Shown piece after piece: positions 1-11,027 of a stretch of DNA of 64,000 bases. The stretch comes from Blepharisma japonicum (Eukaryota > Ciliophora > Heterotrichea > Heterotrichida > Blepharismidae). The notes beneath the pieces were generated by a model. The model was given only the letters and a program-made list of their open reading frames with translations, was not told where the DNA came from and did no database searches. Where the stretch lies: contig CATKHK010000030.1 in the NCBI GenBank assembly GCA_949751835.1, positions 310,001-374,000 on the forward strand, read 5' to 3'. Made by a program: the position numbers and the translations under genes. Each line of letters opens with the position of its first letter. Positions within the stretch are counted from its first letter, which is position 1.

Positions 1-1762
1 TAGCTATAAGTTTTTCTAAGAGATCATGAGGAATTTTATAGGAATGCTTTGATCTATCATCTAAAAATATTACTTCAATAACGGGCGTTCTGAAAGAAAA
101 GAGTAATGGCTTTTTATCTACAGTTAATTGCTCTACTGAATCATCAAGATTTGTGGATCCTTTTTTAATTGCTTCATTTGTACTAAGATCGATAGTTAAT
201 TTTACATAATCTTGGGCATCCTTTATTTTTTCATCGAAGCTAATTCGTGTTAATAAAGATGAAATTAATGTAGTTCCAGAGTTAGATGCAATTCTTAATA
301 ATTTCCCTATTTCATCTTTTTTAAACAAATATTTGGCTTTAAAATCATCACTTTTGGCATATAGCTTTGGACAGTTAAATATTATTTGCACCTTTCTTTG
401 ATATTTAGCTTCAATAAACTGAGAAATTTGATAATCTGAATCAATCTTCACACCATTAAAAATAACTTGAAATTCTTGAAAGTAGTTAATGCATATACTA
501 CCCCAGCCTATGAAATTGTTCTCAACTATTTTCTTTAATAATCCTAAAGTTATGGGGTATTTCTTCGAAAAATTGCCAATCTTTAATTCTACAGTCGGAA
601 AATTGATTTTTATGTTTTTATCAGGGATTTGAAGTTCCTTAGGCTCAGTCGGAAAATCCCATTTTTTCATCTCATCTTCATTGAAAACTACAGATAACTT
701 GGGAGCTACTAATTCAGGTCAATATAGCAAATACATTGTTTCAGTTCCTAAATCTTTAGGATCCTTACTAAAGTTTTTGATCATATTTTTTACATTTTGC
801 CCTTCCCAACACATAGCAAGTGACTTCTCTTCACTGTCTTTTAACCTTCCAGAAAATAGCCTCTCCATCATTTTAGCTGTAAGAGAAAGCAATTTAGAAT
901 CTTTGAGAATCAAGCCTTTGGATTGCAGTTTTCTTATGGTATCTCCAATTTTGCCTTGCTTAACAGCTTCAGGTGTTAGCAAAATTAGGACCCTTTCCCA
1001 ATCTAGCTTATAGGAGAGATATGGAAAATTGTCAGGAATCATTATGGGATCTGGGTTTTTATAAATGTTCAGCCATTCTCGAGCTTGAGACACATTTTTA
1101 GGAATGAATTCAATTATCTCTTGCTCAGTCTTAAAAATGAAATGAGCTAAGTTCTGAAGGGGAACATAAAATCCTGTATTGATATCAGTAAAACTAATCT
1201 GCATTGATGACAATTTTATTGAATATTTTCCTATGCTTTCTGTCAGTTGCGTACTTAAATCAATTTTTTTTGGAACATCAGGTCGTGACTGAGGAAGAGA
1301 TATTTCTTTTTCTTCAACCTTTTGCTCAATTTGTTTTGGTGATCTATGTACAATATTTTTATTTCCAAGCTTTGTTATTGTAAGTACATTTCCGAAGAAG
1401 TTGTTTGTTGTAGCAGGATTTAGAACTGGCTTTGATTTTATATTTTTATTAACTGGAACTTGCCTATTTTTCTTGTTATTGGTTTTATAGGGAGTGGAGC
1501 TAAGCCTATCTTGCAGACGAGTTCTTGCAATAAACTGCTTTTCATGATGCAATGGAGAATTTTTGGGTAATTCATCTTGTGGTCCTGAGAAGTTTCTTAT
1601 AGTGACATTTTTATTGACAGAGTTTCTTTGCATTGAAAAGTTATTAACATTTCTTGAATCCTGACGAATATGAACATTCAGGATGCTTGCTGACGGATAA
1701 TCTTTTTTTTGCAAATATGATGGCTGTAAGGGAGATAATTTTGGTAGTTTTTTATTTCTCAT
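1..1762 (-). CDS. Unrecognised protein, C-terminus beyond the window edge
   Basis: The frame is open from an ATG at 1762 down to base 1, at least 587 residues, if the TGA at 719-721 is read as Trp. I checked positions 2-300 codon by codon and found no TAA or TAG. The first ~150 residues are polar, rich in Asn, Lys and Ser and probably disordered. From about residue 170 the sequence is more folded-looking, with hydrophobic stretches such as FIFKTEQEIIEFIPKN. There is no signal peptide or membrane segment. I do not recognise a family. It lies head to tail with the next gene on the same strand, 98 bp apart. Confidence 0.8.
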
Positions 1763-1860
1763 TAATATTTATTATGTAAAATTTGTTATAAGCATGAAAT
1801 TAATTAAATTATTAAATAAAACTTTTTATGCTAAATAGCCTGAACTTCTGGAAAAATATA

Positions 1861-2511
1861 TTAATCATTACTAACTTCTGAATCTTTCTCAGTCAGCATT
1901 ATATTCGCTCCTTGAATAATAGACCTTAAAATTGAATGAGGCAACTGAGTAGGCACTATTGGATTATAATCTATTGGGACAGAATTTTCCAAAGATTCCG
2001 CAAATCTCGTGGGGGCAAACTGAATCATAATCAATTTACCTTGCGAAGATTCATTTCAAAAAACTTTGCTTTCAGGGGAACTCGAAGTCCGAAAATTTGG
2101 ATTTTTGTTTATTTTGATGCTATCTTGCGGATATATGCTATCTATTTGTGTGCTATTTCTATAGCTCGAAGGTATTCTTTTTCTTTTGGCAGGTTCAGCC
2201 TTTAGCAGAGAAGTGTAGCTTTCAGAGTTTAAATATTCTGACAATACTCTTGAGTTCTCACTGTGATTCGAAAACGATTGGTTTGATTTTGTGGAGGAAT
2301 TTGAGTGCATCGAGATTTGTTCCTTTTTTACTTTAGAACTTGTATTACGAGTTGTAGAGTGTTTGGGGGAGAGAATGTGTGGGATTGATCTCAAATTAGC
2401 ATAGATATGCTGAAGAACTCTGGGAGATGATTTTATAGGCGAATTTTTTGGATTTTTTGGAGGCTGCTTTGGAGTTAAAATGTCTTTAAGTGATTTTGGT
2501 TTTGAGTTCAT
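1861..2511 (-). CDS. Unrecognised low-complexity protein, 216 aa
   Basis: The frame runs from an ATG at 2511 to a TAA at 1861 and contains one TGA (2056-2058) read as Trp. The first two thirds are rich in Ser, Asn, Lys and Pro, with SPKH- and PPKN-type stretches typical of disordered, phosphorylated proteins. The last 65 residues, after the TGA, are more ordered: FAPTRFAESLENSVPIDY, then LPHSILRSIIQGANIML. No domain was recognised. The short conserved-looking C-terminal block could be a binding motif, but this is a guess. Confidence 0.65.
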
Positions 2512-2741
2512 TTTTACAGATTAATAGTTTTGCACTAGACAGCAGTGTGAATACCTTCATAGTTAAATATTTATCCAAGAAAGAATAATATTTTATTCTA
2601 TTTACTTAAAGGAACAGAAATTATTTTTAAAAATTATTATTTAGCTATTAAATCCTTAAATTAAGATTACTTTATTGTTTTATATGATGTATATCTAAAT
2701 TTAGCCACATCTGACAAAAGCATATCTATGGTTATAAAATA

Positions 2742-3857
2742 ATGGCGTCTGGCAGAATTTTCAATTTCTCAGCTGGTCCTTCTATGCTCCCAGTAGAAGT
2801 TCTAGAACAAGCTCAAGCCGAACTTATAAATTGGCATGGGACTGGAATGAGTGTTATGGAAATGTCCCACAGATCCAAGCCTTTTGAATCCATCCATAAA
2901 AAATGCATTCAAGATCTTAGAGACCTCCTCAACATTCCTTCAAACTACAAGGTCCTTTTAATGCAAGGAGGTGGATCAACTCAATTTGCTTGCGTCCCAT
3001 TGAACCTTCTCAGAGATAAAGAGACCGCAAACTACCTCACAACAGGAGCTTGGTCCACAAAGGCAATTGAAGAAGCAAGAAAATATTGCAGAGCTCACGA
3101 AGTCGCTACCTCAAAATCTACCAATTTCACCACCATCCCAGACCCTAGTACCTGGAACGTAGATCCAAACGGAGCTTACTTCCATTATTGTGCAAATGAG
3201 ACAATTCACGGTGTTGAGTTTACTTTGACTCAAGAAATGCTGGACAGAATTGGCGAGGTTCCAATTGTTGCTGACATGTCTTCAAACTTTTTAAGCAAGC
3301 CAATTGACTTTTCTAAGCATGCTGTAGTATATGCAGGAGCCCAAAAGAATGCTGGACCTGCTGGTGTCACTTTTGTGATTGCTCGTGAAGATATGCTAGG
3401 ACACGTCAAGAATATTGCTCCAACTATGTTGGATTGGAAAATCCTTGCTGATAACGATTCCATGTATAACACCCCACCTTGCTATGCAATCTATATCTGT
3501 GGACTTTACTTTGATTATATGAAGAGACATGGAGGAATTGAAGCCGTGCAGGAACTTGATAGACAAAAAGCAGCAATTCTTTATGATTTGTTTGATAGCT
3601 CTAATGGATTTTATTCAAATCCTGTCGACCCTCAATATAGATCAAAGATGAACGTGCCTTTCTTAATCAAAGGAGGAAATACAGATTTGGAAAAGAAATT
3701 CTTGACAGAAGCTGAAGCTGTTGGGCTATCAACATTGGCTGGCCATCGTTCAGTAGGAGGGCTAAGAGCTTCAATATATAATGGAATGCCATTAGAAGGT
3801 GTTAGAAGACTTGCAGACTTTATGACTGAATTTAAAACTAAGCACGAGGCAGAATAA
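2742..3857 (+). CDS. serC: Phosphoserine aminotransferase
   Basis: This is a 371-residue class V PLP aminotransferase that converts 3-phosphohydroxypyruvate and glutamate to phosphoserine and 2-oxoglutarate in serine synthesis. Visible family marks are the start FNFSAGPSMLP, MEMSHRSKPF (residues ~45-54), the Gly-rich LLMQGGGSTQF (~78-88), and the PLP-binding lysine in YAGAQKNAGPAG near residue 202. The C-terminus contains GHRSVGGLRASIYN, the usual phosphate-contact region. The length matches the family. No targeting sequence is visible, so it is probably cytosolic. No TGA codon or intron is needed. It is convergent with the TPR gene, 32 bp apart. Confidence 0.97.
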   Translation: MASGRIFNFSAGPSMLPVEVLEQAQAELINWHGTGMSVMEMSHRSKPFESIHKKCIQDLRDLLNIPSNYKVLLMQGGGSTQFACVPLNLLRDKETANYLTTGAWSTKAIEEARKYCRAHEVATSKSTNFTTIPDPSTWNVDPNGAYFHYCANETIHGVEFTLTQEMLDRIGEVPIVADMSSNFLSKPIDFSKHAVVYAGAQKNAGPAGVTFVIAREDMLGHVKNIAPTMLDWKILADNDSMYNTPPCYAIYICGLYFDYMKRHGGIEAVQELDRQKAAILYDLFDSSNGFYSNPVDPQYRSKMNVPFLIKGGNTDLEKKFLTEAEAVGLSTLAGHRSVGGLRASIYNGMPLEGVRRLADFMTEFKTKHEAE

Positions 3858-3889
3858 TTAAATAGAGTTACATAAGAAAAATAGATAAG

Positions 3890-5194
3890 TTAAGTTTGTT
3901 TAGGTTCGAGTAATTTCCTTAAAGGCGCCAGTTCTGGGCTTCCTGAGAAGTTTTGGAGGACTTCAGCAATTTTTGATTTTTCTTTTGGAGTTAGGAATTT
4001 TAGAACTGATGAGATATTTTTGCATTTAGAAATTGCTTCAAGAAGCCTGGTGCTAAAAGGGTCATCAATAAAGTAGTCATGAATTGTCTGGATAATTTGC
4101 ATAAGAAAATCTGATTCAATTCCTCCTTTCACAAAGAGCTCATTTAGGCTGATATTTGTTAAATATTCTTTTAGTCTCTCTTTATTATTGGAAAGCATAG
4201 CCCAGTTTCTTTGCAGCTCAGAAATAGTTTTAGGCAGTGGAATTGATTGTATAGGAATGCTTTCAGTCGCTTTCTTTGATAAATTTTGGATTTTTTCTAT
4301 TGAAACTTTTTCTTCTTCGCTTTCAATGATTTTTCTTTGTGCTGGCTCTGTTAAATTTACATCTTTAACAAGAACTGAAGTTAATTCAAATTTTGCAAGC
4401 CGTGTTTTATTTGTCATCTCGTTGACTATTTCTTCGATCTTCTTTTTACGCCTTTTTTCTACCTTTATTAGCTCTTGGGCTATAGTTGCATTTTTTGGCT
4501 CTATAGCACTAGCAGCGTTTAGATCTTCAGTTGCTAGTTTAAATTTTCCAAGCATTTTTCTTGCTTTGCTTCTTCTCACTAATGATTTAGTATGTGATGG
4601 ATTAACACTCAGAGCCTTATCAGCATAATTTTCGCATTCCTCGTATTTGTTCAGTCTTAAAAAGCACTCTGAACAATTGGAAAACAAAATTACTTGCATT
4701 TCGCTATTTGGACTCATCTCTAAACACTTTTGGTAGAGCTCGAGAGCTTTTGTGTAATCTTTTGTAGTGAAAGCCAATGTAGCTTGGTCTTTGGTTCTGT
4801 CTAAATCGCTATTATTAGATCTTCCTCCTTTAATTACAACTTTAGATCTTGGCAAAGCTACTTTGGCTGGCGCGGTTGGAAGAGTAGGTTGAGGCTCATC
4901 CAATTGCTTTAATTCTTCATCAGCATCAAATTTATCCCAAGCTTTGTAATATTCAAACATATTAGTTTCATCTCTTTTATACTTGGAGGCTTCCTTTTTT
5001 GTTTTGGATTCTTCTTGTTGCTGAATTGAGCTTCTTAATGGTTTCTCGATTCTTGGTTCTGCTTTCTTTTCAGAGAGTGAGCTATCCAGCGCATTTATTT
5101 CATTTTCCCACTTTTCTAGATCGCTAATGTAATCTTTGATTGACTGCGCATTGTTTCGGATTTGGTTTTGTATTTCTATAGCTTTATCTGCCAT
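3890..5194 (-). CDS. RPAP3/SPAG1-like TPR co-chaperone protein
   Basis: This is a 434-residue protein. Residues ~75-95 hold YYKAWDKFDADEELKQLDE, the block that precedes the TPR domain in RPAP3 and SPAG1. Residues ~135-250 form three TPR repeats (DQATLAFTTKDYTKALELY and following) with a basic helix after them. The C-terminal ~110 residues (ISELQRNWAMLSNNKERLKEY onward) match the RPAP3_C fold. Family members bind Hsp90/Hsp70 and R2TP, or assist assembly of dynein arms and RNA polymerase; in a ciliate a dynein-assembly role is plausible but inferred. There is no TGA codon. Confidence 0.85.
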   Translation of the reverse strand: MADKAIEIQNQIRNNAQSIKDYISDLEKWENEINALDSSLSEKKAEPRIEKPLRSSIQQQEESKTKKEASKYKRDETNMFEYYKAWDKFDADEELKQLDEPQPTLPTAPAKVALPRSKVVIKGGRSNNSDLDRTKDQATLAFTTKDYTKALELYQKCLEMSPNSEMQVILFSNCSECFLRLNKYEECENYADKALSVNPSHTKSLVRRSKARKMLGKFKLATEDLNAASAIEPKNATIAQELIKVEKRRKKKIEEIVNEMTNKTRLAKFELTSVLVKDVNLTEPAQRKIIESEEEKVSIEKIQNLSKKATESIPIQSIPLPKTISELQRNWAMLSNNKERLKEYLTNISLNELFVKGGIESDFLMQIIQTIHDYFIDDPFSTRLLEAISKCKNISSVLKFLTPKEKSKIAEVLQNFSGSPELAPLRKLLEPKQT

Positions 5195-5549
5195 AGCCCA
5201 CTTTTATTATATTTTTACAGTATTTTATTATCCTACAATAAAGATTTTGAGGTATTTTCATTTATATTTTGCCAAATACAATTCCGCTATTGGCGCAAGC
5301 TTTTATTGTTTTGAGTATATATGAGACAGATTTAACTAAAACGTAATTTTGGAAAAAAATTAAAACTGAGGAAAATCTATAAAAATAATGATTGGGCAGG
5401 ATTATTATTCAAAAACTCTTATTGATTTAAAAGAAATTAAAATTTCAGTAGAAGAATAAATATATATTAATTAATACCAAATTTCTTGAAATTATTCACC
5501 TGAAAAGGGATGGATAATTCTTTTACTTCCAAAATATTCTAAATAAAAC
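5195..5549. other. Intergenic, divergent promoter region
   Basis: This AT-rich spacer lies between two divergently transcribed genes. No ORF with coding character, RNA gene or repeat was seen. Confidence 0.6.
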
Positions 5550-6398
5550 ATGACAATTGAGTTAATCATATCAGCAAAAGGCAAAAACGAAATTTTGTTA
5601 GAAAAAGCTCCTTCAACGTTAGAAGAGCTAAGAGACAAATGCAGTTCCATCTACAATACTCGCGGAGAATCAATATCGTTCCAATATAAAATCCTAAAGG
5701 AGCGATATCCGATTCTCAACAACAAAACCTACACAACTCTAATAAGCTCAAATCTCGGTACAATAATAATTCGTGCTGCAATTTCTCGCGACTCGAAATC
5801 TACATGGTCAACACTTGACTCAACTACAAGGGATAAATTATCCTGCGCTTCCTATTCCACCAACCCCACAAATAACCCAACAACTCCCCACAGTGATTTT
5901 TCTGTTAAATTTTCAGAAGATTACTTATCTATGATCCAGCTGGGAGAAAGCACAATTATCCAAAAAAGTTCCAACGATTTAAAAACTCGCCACCATACTT
6001 TTGAAAATGGTGAAATTTATATTGGAGAGTTTGGAGCCCATTTTATGAGAAATGGACAAGGCAGCCATAAATGGCCAAATGGAGATTTTTATGAAGGGAA
6101 TTGGAAAAACGACAAAAGGTCAGGGTATGGGAGGATGCTTTATATTGATAGTGGAGTTTATGAAGGTTATTGGAAACATGATAAGAAGCATGGAAAAGGA
6201 AAATTGACGGCAAAAAACGGAAGCGTTCTTGAAGGAGTTTGGGTGTCTGATAAACTCCATGGGAAAGCTATAATAAATTGTCCATCAGGAGATCTATTTG
6301 AAGGCTTCTTTATAAATGGAAAGCCTGATGGATACGGAAAACTTATAACACAAAATGGCTTGTCATACTTGCCATATAATGACTCGTTTTTTATTTAA
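5550..6398 (+). CDS. MORN-repeat protein with a PB1/ubiquitin-like N-terminus
   Basis: This is a 282-residue protein. Residues 1-75 (TIELIISAKGKNEILLEKAP, later GTIIIRAAIS) resemble a small PB1- or ubiquitin-like fold. A Ser/Thr-rich linker follows. From about residue 150 there are five or six MORN repeats (G-x-x-Y-x-G-x-W/F-x-x-x-x-x-x-G-x-G), for example GDFYEGNWKNDKRSGYGRM. MORN repeats bind membranes or act as scaffolds and are common in ciliary and cortical proteins of protists. It is convergent with the DUF229 gene, with only 12 bp between stop codons. Confidence 0.85.
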   Translation: MTIELIISAKGKNEILLEKAPSTLEELRDKCSSIYNTRGESISFQYKILKERYPILNNKTYTTLISSNLGTIIIRAAISRDSKSTWSTLDSTTRDKLSCASYSTNPTNNPTTPHSDFSVKFSEDYLSMIQLGESTIIQKSSNDLKTRHHTFENGEIYIGEFGAHFMRNGQGSHKWPNGDFYEGNWKNDKRSGYGRMLYIDSGVYEGYWKHDKKHGKGKLTAKNGSVLEGVWVSDKLHGKAIINCPSGDLFEGFFINGKPDGYGKLITQNGLSYLPYNDSFFI

Positions 6399-6410
6399 TT
6401 TGTGTGGATA

Positions 6411-8862
6411 TTATCCGATAACTGAGAGCAAGTTTGGATCTTTACTAACAAAATCTGAGCAAACACATCTAAGAATGCCAGCCTGATCGCAGTCTCTATC
6501 ATCTGAATACTTCATCAAACTTCTTCCAAATAAGTATCTTCCTCTTCCAGGGGCCTTTAAATTGCTCCACGATGCGTTTTCAAGGTCTATATTATGCTTG
6601 TAGTATCCTTCACTTCCATTAAATTTTGTAAATTCCAATAATTGTTGTTTAGATAAGTCCTGATATGCATCTTCAAACCAATATCTTGCATCAATATCAA
6701 TCATGGTATATTCCAAGGTCCTATAAGTATCATAATCTTCATTTTCATTCAAAACCTGGTCATATGGAATATTAGTTAAATTTAAATACTGCTTCGGAGT
6801 ATGCTTTAAGTAGCCAAAGCATGTATCAATTCTTTCATAAACCATAGTAATAATATGAGGAGTTAAGTTCTTTTTCCATACTTTTCCTTTGAATTGGTAA
6901 GCCGCTTCCATGAAATAAAGGTTTTTCTTACAGTCCCATACATCAGTGAAAGTGTTCATTTCATGCAAAAAATTGGATTTTATTTCTCCTCCAAACTCAG
7001 GAAGTGTAGCGAGATGGCGGAAAGTCCAGTGAGTGTCATAGTGCCCAACCAGCTTTTGTTCATTTGCAAGCAGGCTTTTTCTGAATTCTGGATATTTGTT
7101 GAGAAACCAGGTTGGGTAGATGAAAAATAGAAGTGGAAGTTTTTGCTCAAAAGCTCCCATTTCAGAGGCCATGTAGTAAGGCCCCATGTGAGATCCATGA
7201 TCTGAGGTGATAACCAAAATTGTATTGTCAAGCTTCCCTGACCTTTTCATCTCAAGCACAAAGTCAGCCAAATCTGGATCTACAGTTAAAATCACTTCAC
7301 CTGTCCCTTCGTGACCTTCTTGTAGCGGAACGTGAATTATTTTTCCATAGTTTTTATAATTCATCCAAAATTCATCAATATACTCAAAAATGTGCTTGTG
7401 AACGTATTTCCCATTGATGCATCTTCTGAGGATTGAAAATGGCCCTCCAAAATTCCCAAATGTCTTTTCCATAGGATGATAATCGAAATGACAAAAAGGA
7501 AAAGAAACTGCATGATCCATTCCTCTGAAGGTTTTCTTTAAAAATACTGACATCCAGTCTTCACAAAAGCCGTTAATATACAAGGCTGCATTACCTTGGC
7601 CTCTCATTATATCCCAATATGGTCTTCCGCTTCTGTTTTGTCTTAATTGGGATCCAGTGTACATAGCACGAGTATTATATTCTGTATTAAAGCCATTTGA
7701 AATGATTCTAAAAAATTGAAAGACCTCGTTTTCTCCTGTTTTATTCAAGTTCTCCAAAACATTTACTAAATTATGCATTTTCCGAAAAACTTGTGCACGA
7801 GATACAGTGTCCATCATAATGACCATCAAATTCATTGGTGGAACAGTCCTTTGTTTGTTTTCTTTGTCTAGTCTTTCAATAACATCTTTTTTGGGGACAT
7901 TTTGAATATAAAAATCTTCCCGATCCCCACAAAAGACTTGAAACCATTCTGCCTTTATTTTTAAGTTTTGTGATCTATGTTTATATTACTTTCCTGGAAC
8001 CTTGTAGCGTTTTTCCATAGCTTTGGTTCTGTTATTCCAGCGCTCCATGCCAGTTTCTGTTAAAACGAACATGTCTTGCCTCATTGATATGAAATCAGGT
8101 CGCTCAACAATAAGGGCTTCTGAGTCACAGTTAATTGAAAGAATCCCATTTTCTAGGCTCGAAAAGTGATCAATTTTTGGGCATTGGCTGCTTCCAGCTA
8201 AATAGTCTTTTACTAAAGAAATTAAGGGTTCGGTGAGGAATAACTCCAGGCCAAGGATAGCCTGGAGGCTCCAAGTTGCAGTAGTCTTGCTCAGTAATCA
8301 AAAATTTTCCTTCAAGCCCATAATACCAGCTATATAAAGCTAGCTCAAGGCTAATGTAAAAATAAGCAATAAAAATTATAACAGCAACCCCTAAACTTAT
8401 TCAAAACCTTCATAAATCTTACTTTTTATCGTTATTGATGAATTTTTTGATTTGTCTGCAAGTCTTATATATGATTAGCCCTAATATGATTGGAATCCAT
8501 ATAAGAAAACATCCAAGTAAATTGTATTGTCCATGATGCTGTAGATCAGTTCCTAAATCATAAGTGAGAGTATAAAAAAGCTGAATTCCAATTAAAATAT
8601 AATTCACATATGTAATTGGGTCAGATAGTTGACGATTTATAAGCGTGATGGAAAAAATAGTGAGTGCGATACTGAGAATCATCCAGCATGCAAAGTATCC
8701 ACCCTTTTCTTTGAGGTATTCTACTTCACCTCCTTCAAGTGTTACGAAGTAGCAATAATTTGAAATTATCTGAAGAAGTTGACAAACACAAGAATAGGTC
8801 AAAGTCTTTACTGGAAAAGGTCTTAAAAATCTTATTAAGTTCAAAGACTTCTTTTTGCCCAT
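6411..8862 (-). CDS. Polytopic membrane protein fused to a DUF229 (sulfatase-fold) domain
   Basis: Three tiny introns (8408-8422, 8198-8213, 7975-7989) join what look like separate ORFs into one 801-residue protein. Residues 1-172 hold five predicted membrane segments, the last being ISLGVAVIIFIAYFYISLEL. Residues ~200-801 form a DUF229 domain, an alkaline-phosphatase/sulfatase superfamily member, with LMVIMMDTVSRAQVFRKMH and VITSDHGSHMGPYY (metal-site region). The final ~90 residues are Cys-containing. One TGA (codon after KKF) is read as Trp. The domain is probably lumenal or extracellular. The substrate is unknown. DUF229 proteins usually have one N-terminal anchor, so five segments are unusual. 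Confidence 0.85.
7975..7989 (-). other. 15-nt intron in the DUF229 gene
   Basis: On the coding strand it reads GTAATATAAACATAG. Without removal the frame meets TAA; removal joins GGA-AA to A-TCA-CAA and keeps the frame. Confidence 0.9.
8198..8213 (-). other. 16-nt intron in the DUF229 gene
   Basis: It reads GTAAAAGACTATTTAG. The exons on either side differ by one frame, which exactly a 16-nt removal corrects (TTT-A joined to CT-GGA). Confidence 0.85.
8408..8422 (-). other. 15-nt intron in the DUF229 gene
   Basis: It reads GTAAGATTTATGAAG and joins the four-segment N-terminal exon to the fifth membrane segment. It removes a TAA that would otherwise end a 147-residue ORF. Confidence 0.85.
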
Positions 8863-9225
8863 ATTAACTATTAATTCACATATGTATTAACTTAGGCTAG
8901 CGTCTATTTTAATGAGCAGACCCCATATATATGTGTAGCTATCAATAAGTTCTTTGAAATGATATTTAATGATCTAATTACTTAAAATACTATAATACGA
9001 AAGGATTGCATATAAAAGGAATTCATTACCACAATAATTACAGTGTAGATTTTCTTAAGTTCTCACCAAATTTTTTTATCTCATTGATAAACAATAATAA
9101 TTTTAGCTTCAGCTTTTTTTGCTTGCTATATTTTCTATATGAGCCCTTTTAATTATTTAAAATTAAACAATAAAACGCGATTTCAATAAATGATTATTTA
9201 GAATTGATGTCTTGATACCCAATGT
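8863..9225. other. Intergenic, nothing recognised
   Basis: AT-rich spacer between two minus-strand genes. No coding or RNA-like structure was seen. Confidence 0.6.
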
Positions 9226-9654
9226 TTATAAATTAAATCTGATTTGTCCGAGGAAGAACATATAAAGTTGATAGCAGGACCAAGCCCAGAATAGCATTGC
9301 CCTGTTATAGTATTCAGCATTCACAGGGATTGGCTGAATTTGATACATACTTGGGGGATACCAAACATCACTCTGACGACTAGGTTTCTTTTTCCGAAAC
9401 ATAATTTTAAATTCTTTCCATTCCATTGCGTGAGCTCTTGAAACATGCCTGTTTAGCCCTTTTTTATACTTGTAGGAGTATCCACACTTCCCACAGCTGA
9501 ACTTCTTTTCAGTAGAGTGAACTGCACTATGCCTTTCCAGATATTGCTTTTTCTTGAACTTGAGGGAGCACTCATTGCATGCATAAGGACGCTCTTCGCT
9601 TAACTTATTTTTCATATTATAAACAAGCTCGTTCATATGTGCAAATATGGACAT
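9226..9654 (-). CDS. Two-finger C2H2 zinc-finger protein, 142 aa
   Basis: Two classical C2H2 fingers occupy residues ~24-76: YACNECSLKFKKKQYLERH (C-x2-C-x12-H-x3-H) and FSCGKCGYSYKYKKGLNRH, joined by an EKKF linker. Two consecutive fingers with a TGEKP-like linker suggest DNA or RNA binding. The basic C-terminus after the fingers ends in a hydrophobic stretch (RAMLFWAWSCYQLYMFFLG) that could be a membrane segment, which is odd for a transcription factor. There is no TGA codon. Confidence 0.8.
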   Translation of the reverse strand: MSIFAHMNELVYNMKNKLSEERPYACNECSLKFKKKQYLERHSAVHSTEKKFSCGKCGYSYKYKKGLNRHVSRAHAMEWKEFKIMFRKKKPSRQSDVWYPPSMYQIQPIPVNAEYYNRAMLFWAWSCYQLYMFFLGQIRFNL

Positions 9655-10123
9655 TTACTTTGCTAAACTCTACAACAATTTTAAAGAAAAAGTCATATAA
9701 AATTGGCTTAAAATAGCATTAATTGGATTTTAAACTCTAGGGAAGCTATTGATACAAGAAGGTTTAAATTATTGTTGAGGAAGAGCTTAACTTTTCTTGT
9801 TTTGACTGATTAATTTATATACTCAATTAATGCATGATAAAATTGCTTGATATTTTAAAGAGTCATATTTTATGGCCCCTTCTAATATATAGTTCTTGTG
9901 AATGATTTTGACTTAAAATATATAATGTGCCGATTTCTCAAGATGATTTATTACTTTCAACAATACACTATAGATTAGTAGCTAAAATTTAATTTCTTCG
10001 GATTTTGTGTATATCGATTTTATTTATTGCAATTAAATATTTAAGTGAATTTATTTTCATTTTTCAAATTTATTTCTTTGGGTTTCTCAATTTCCGAAAC
10101 CTTTTGTCTTAAAATAATCATAA
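9655..10123. other. Intergenic, divergent promoter region
   Basis: AT-rich, between divergent genes. Nothing coding was recognised. Confidence 0.6.
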
Positions 10124-10597
10124 ATGGGATTGACAGAAGAACAAATAACACACTGCAAAAGCATTTTCAGTCAGTTTGATAAAGATGGCACAGGGAGGAT
10201 CGACAGGTTTGAACTTCGTGTTGTACTAGAGCGTAACATCTAATTAGAAATGGGACAAAAGCCAAGCGAAGAAGAGTTATTTGCAATGATTAATGAAGTT
10301 GACGATGGAAATACGGGGAAAATCGAATTTTATGAGTTTTTAAAAGTTTATGAGCAGCACCAAAATTCGGAAGTAAACAGAGACGAACAAGATATGAGTA
10401 AGTATTATGTAGTTGACGCATTTGTCGCAATGGGAGGGAATCCAGATACAACTGGCTCAATTGATACTGATAAGTTGATAAACGTTATAAGGCAGCAATT
10501 TGAAATGACTATAGATATTGAAAGACTTATAGAGGATATTGACGAAGACCAGAGTCATACAATAGAATATGAGGAATTTAAGAGATTACTCAGTTAA
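10124..10597 (+). CDS. Calmodulin-like EF-hand protein, 152 aa
   Basis: Removing the intron at 10233-10247 joins exon 1 (10124-10232) to exon 2, giving a calmodulin-sized protein. EF1 has a complete loop, DKDGTGRIDRFE (~20-31). EF2 is DDGNTGKIEFYE. EF3 (NPDTTGSIDTDK) lacks several ligands. EF4 is DEDQSHTIEYEE, with His at a position usually Gly. It is similar to calmodulin and centrin but not a canonical copy, so it is probably a specialised calcium sensor, perhaps ciliary. Confidence 0.9.
10233..10247 (+). other. 15-nt intron in the EF-hand gene
   Basis: It reads GTAACATCTAATTAG. Removal makes CTA-GAG-CAA-ATG-GGA, the usual LEQMG-type linker between EF1 and EF2, and removes an in-frame TAA. 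Confidence 0.95.
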
Positions 10598-10630
10598 ATA
10601 TAATTAGCATATTTTAATATAATTTTACTT

Positions 10631-10927
10631 ATGGCAGATTGAGTTGAAAAGAACTGACAGGAGCTAACTCCTCATGAAAAAAATGAAGCTCTTGAAATGA
10701 CCTGGAAAAGAACGAACAGAATGCTTTTAGGACTATCAGGAGGGTTAATTTTGTGCGTTTTATGGATTAAAGGGAATTTTATTGGGAGCAAAAATAAATA
10801 CTCAAGGTATTTTCTATGGTCCGTTCCATCCTTTGTAGCTTATGGCTGTGGCTATCCTGTCAAAGCTGAGTATAGTAAACTCTGCCAAACTATTAAGGAT
10901 AATCATCAAGATAAAATTGAAGACTAA
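10631..10927 (+). CDS. Small membrane protein, 98 aa
   Basis: The ATG at 10631 opens a frame with two TGA codons read as Trp (ADWVEKNWQELTPHEKN). A hydrophobic segment spans ~33-50 (LLGLSGGLILCVLWIKG), and a second, weaker one spans ~62-77. The acidic start, charged tail and size resemble accessory subunits of mitochondrial membrane complexes, but no family is recognised. It follows the EF-hand gene by 33 bp on the same strand. Confidence 0.75.
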
Positions 10928-11027
10928 AAGTCATCTATAGTAAACTGCTCAAAGCTAAATAACTTATTGTTTATCTCTCTACATATGGAACAATTCACTC
11001 AATAATTATTAATTTAGCTTTTCTTCT

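Noticed and set aside
2056-2205. Plus-strand ORFs over the low-complexity gene near 2 kb
   Set aside because: They are antisense shadows with no codon or domain support.
8419-8862. Stand-alone 147-residue four-segment membrane protein
   Set aside because: A 15-nt GT...AG intron joins it in frame to a fifth membrane segment and the DUF229 domain.
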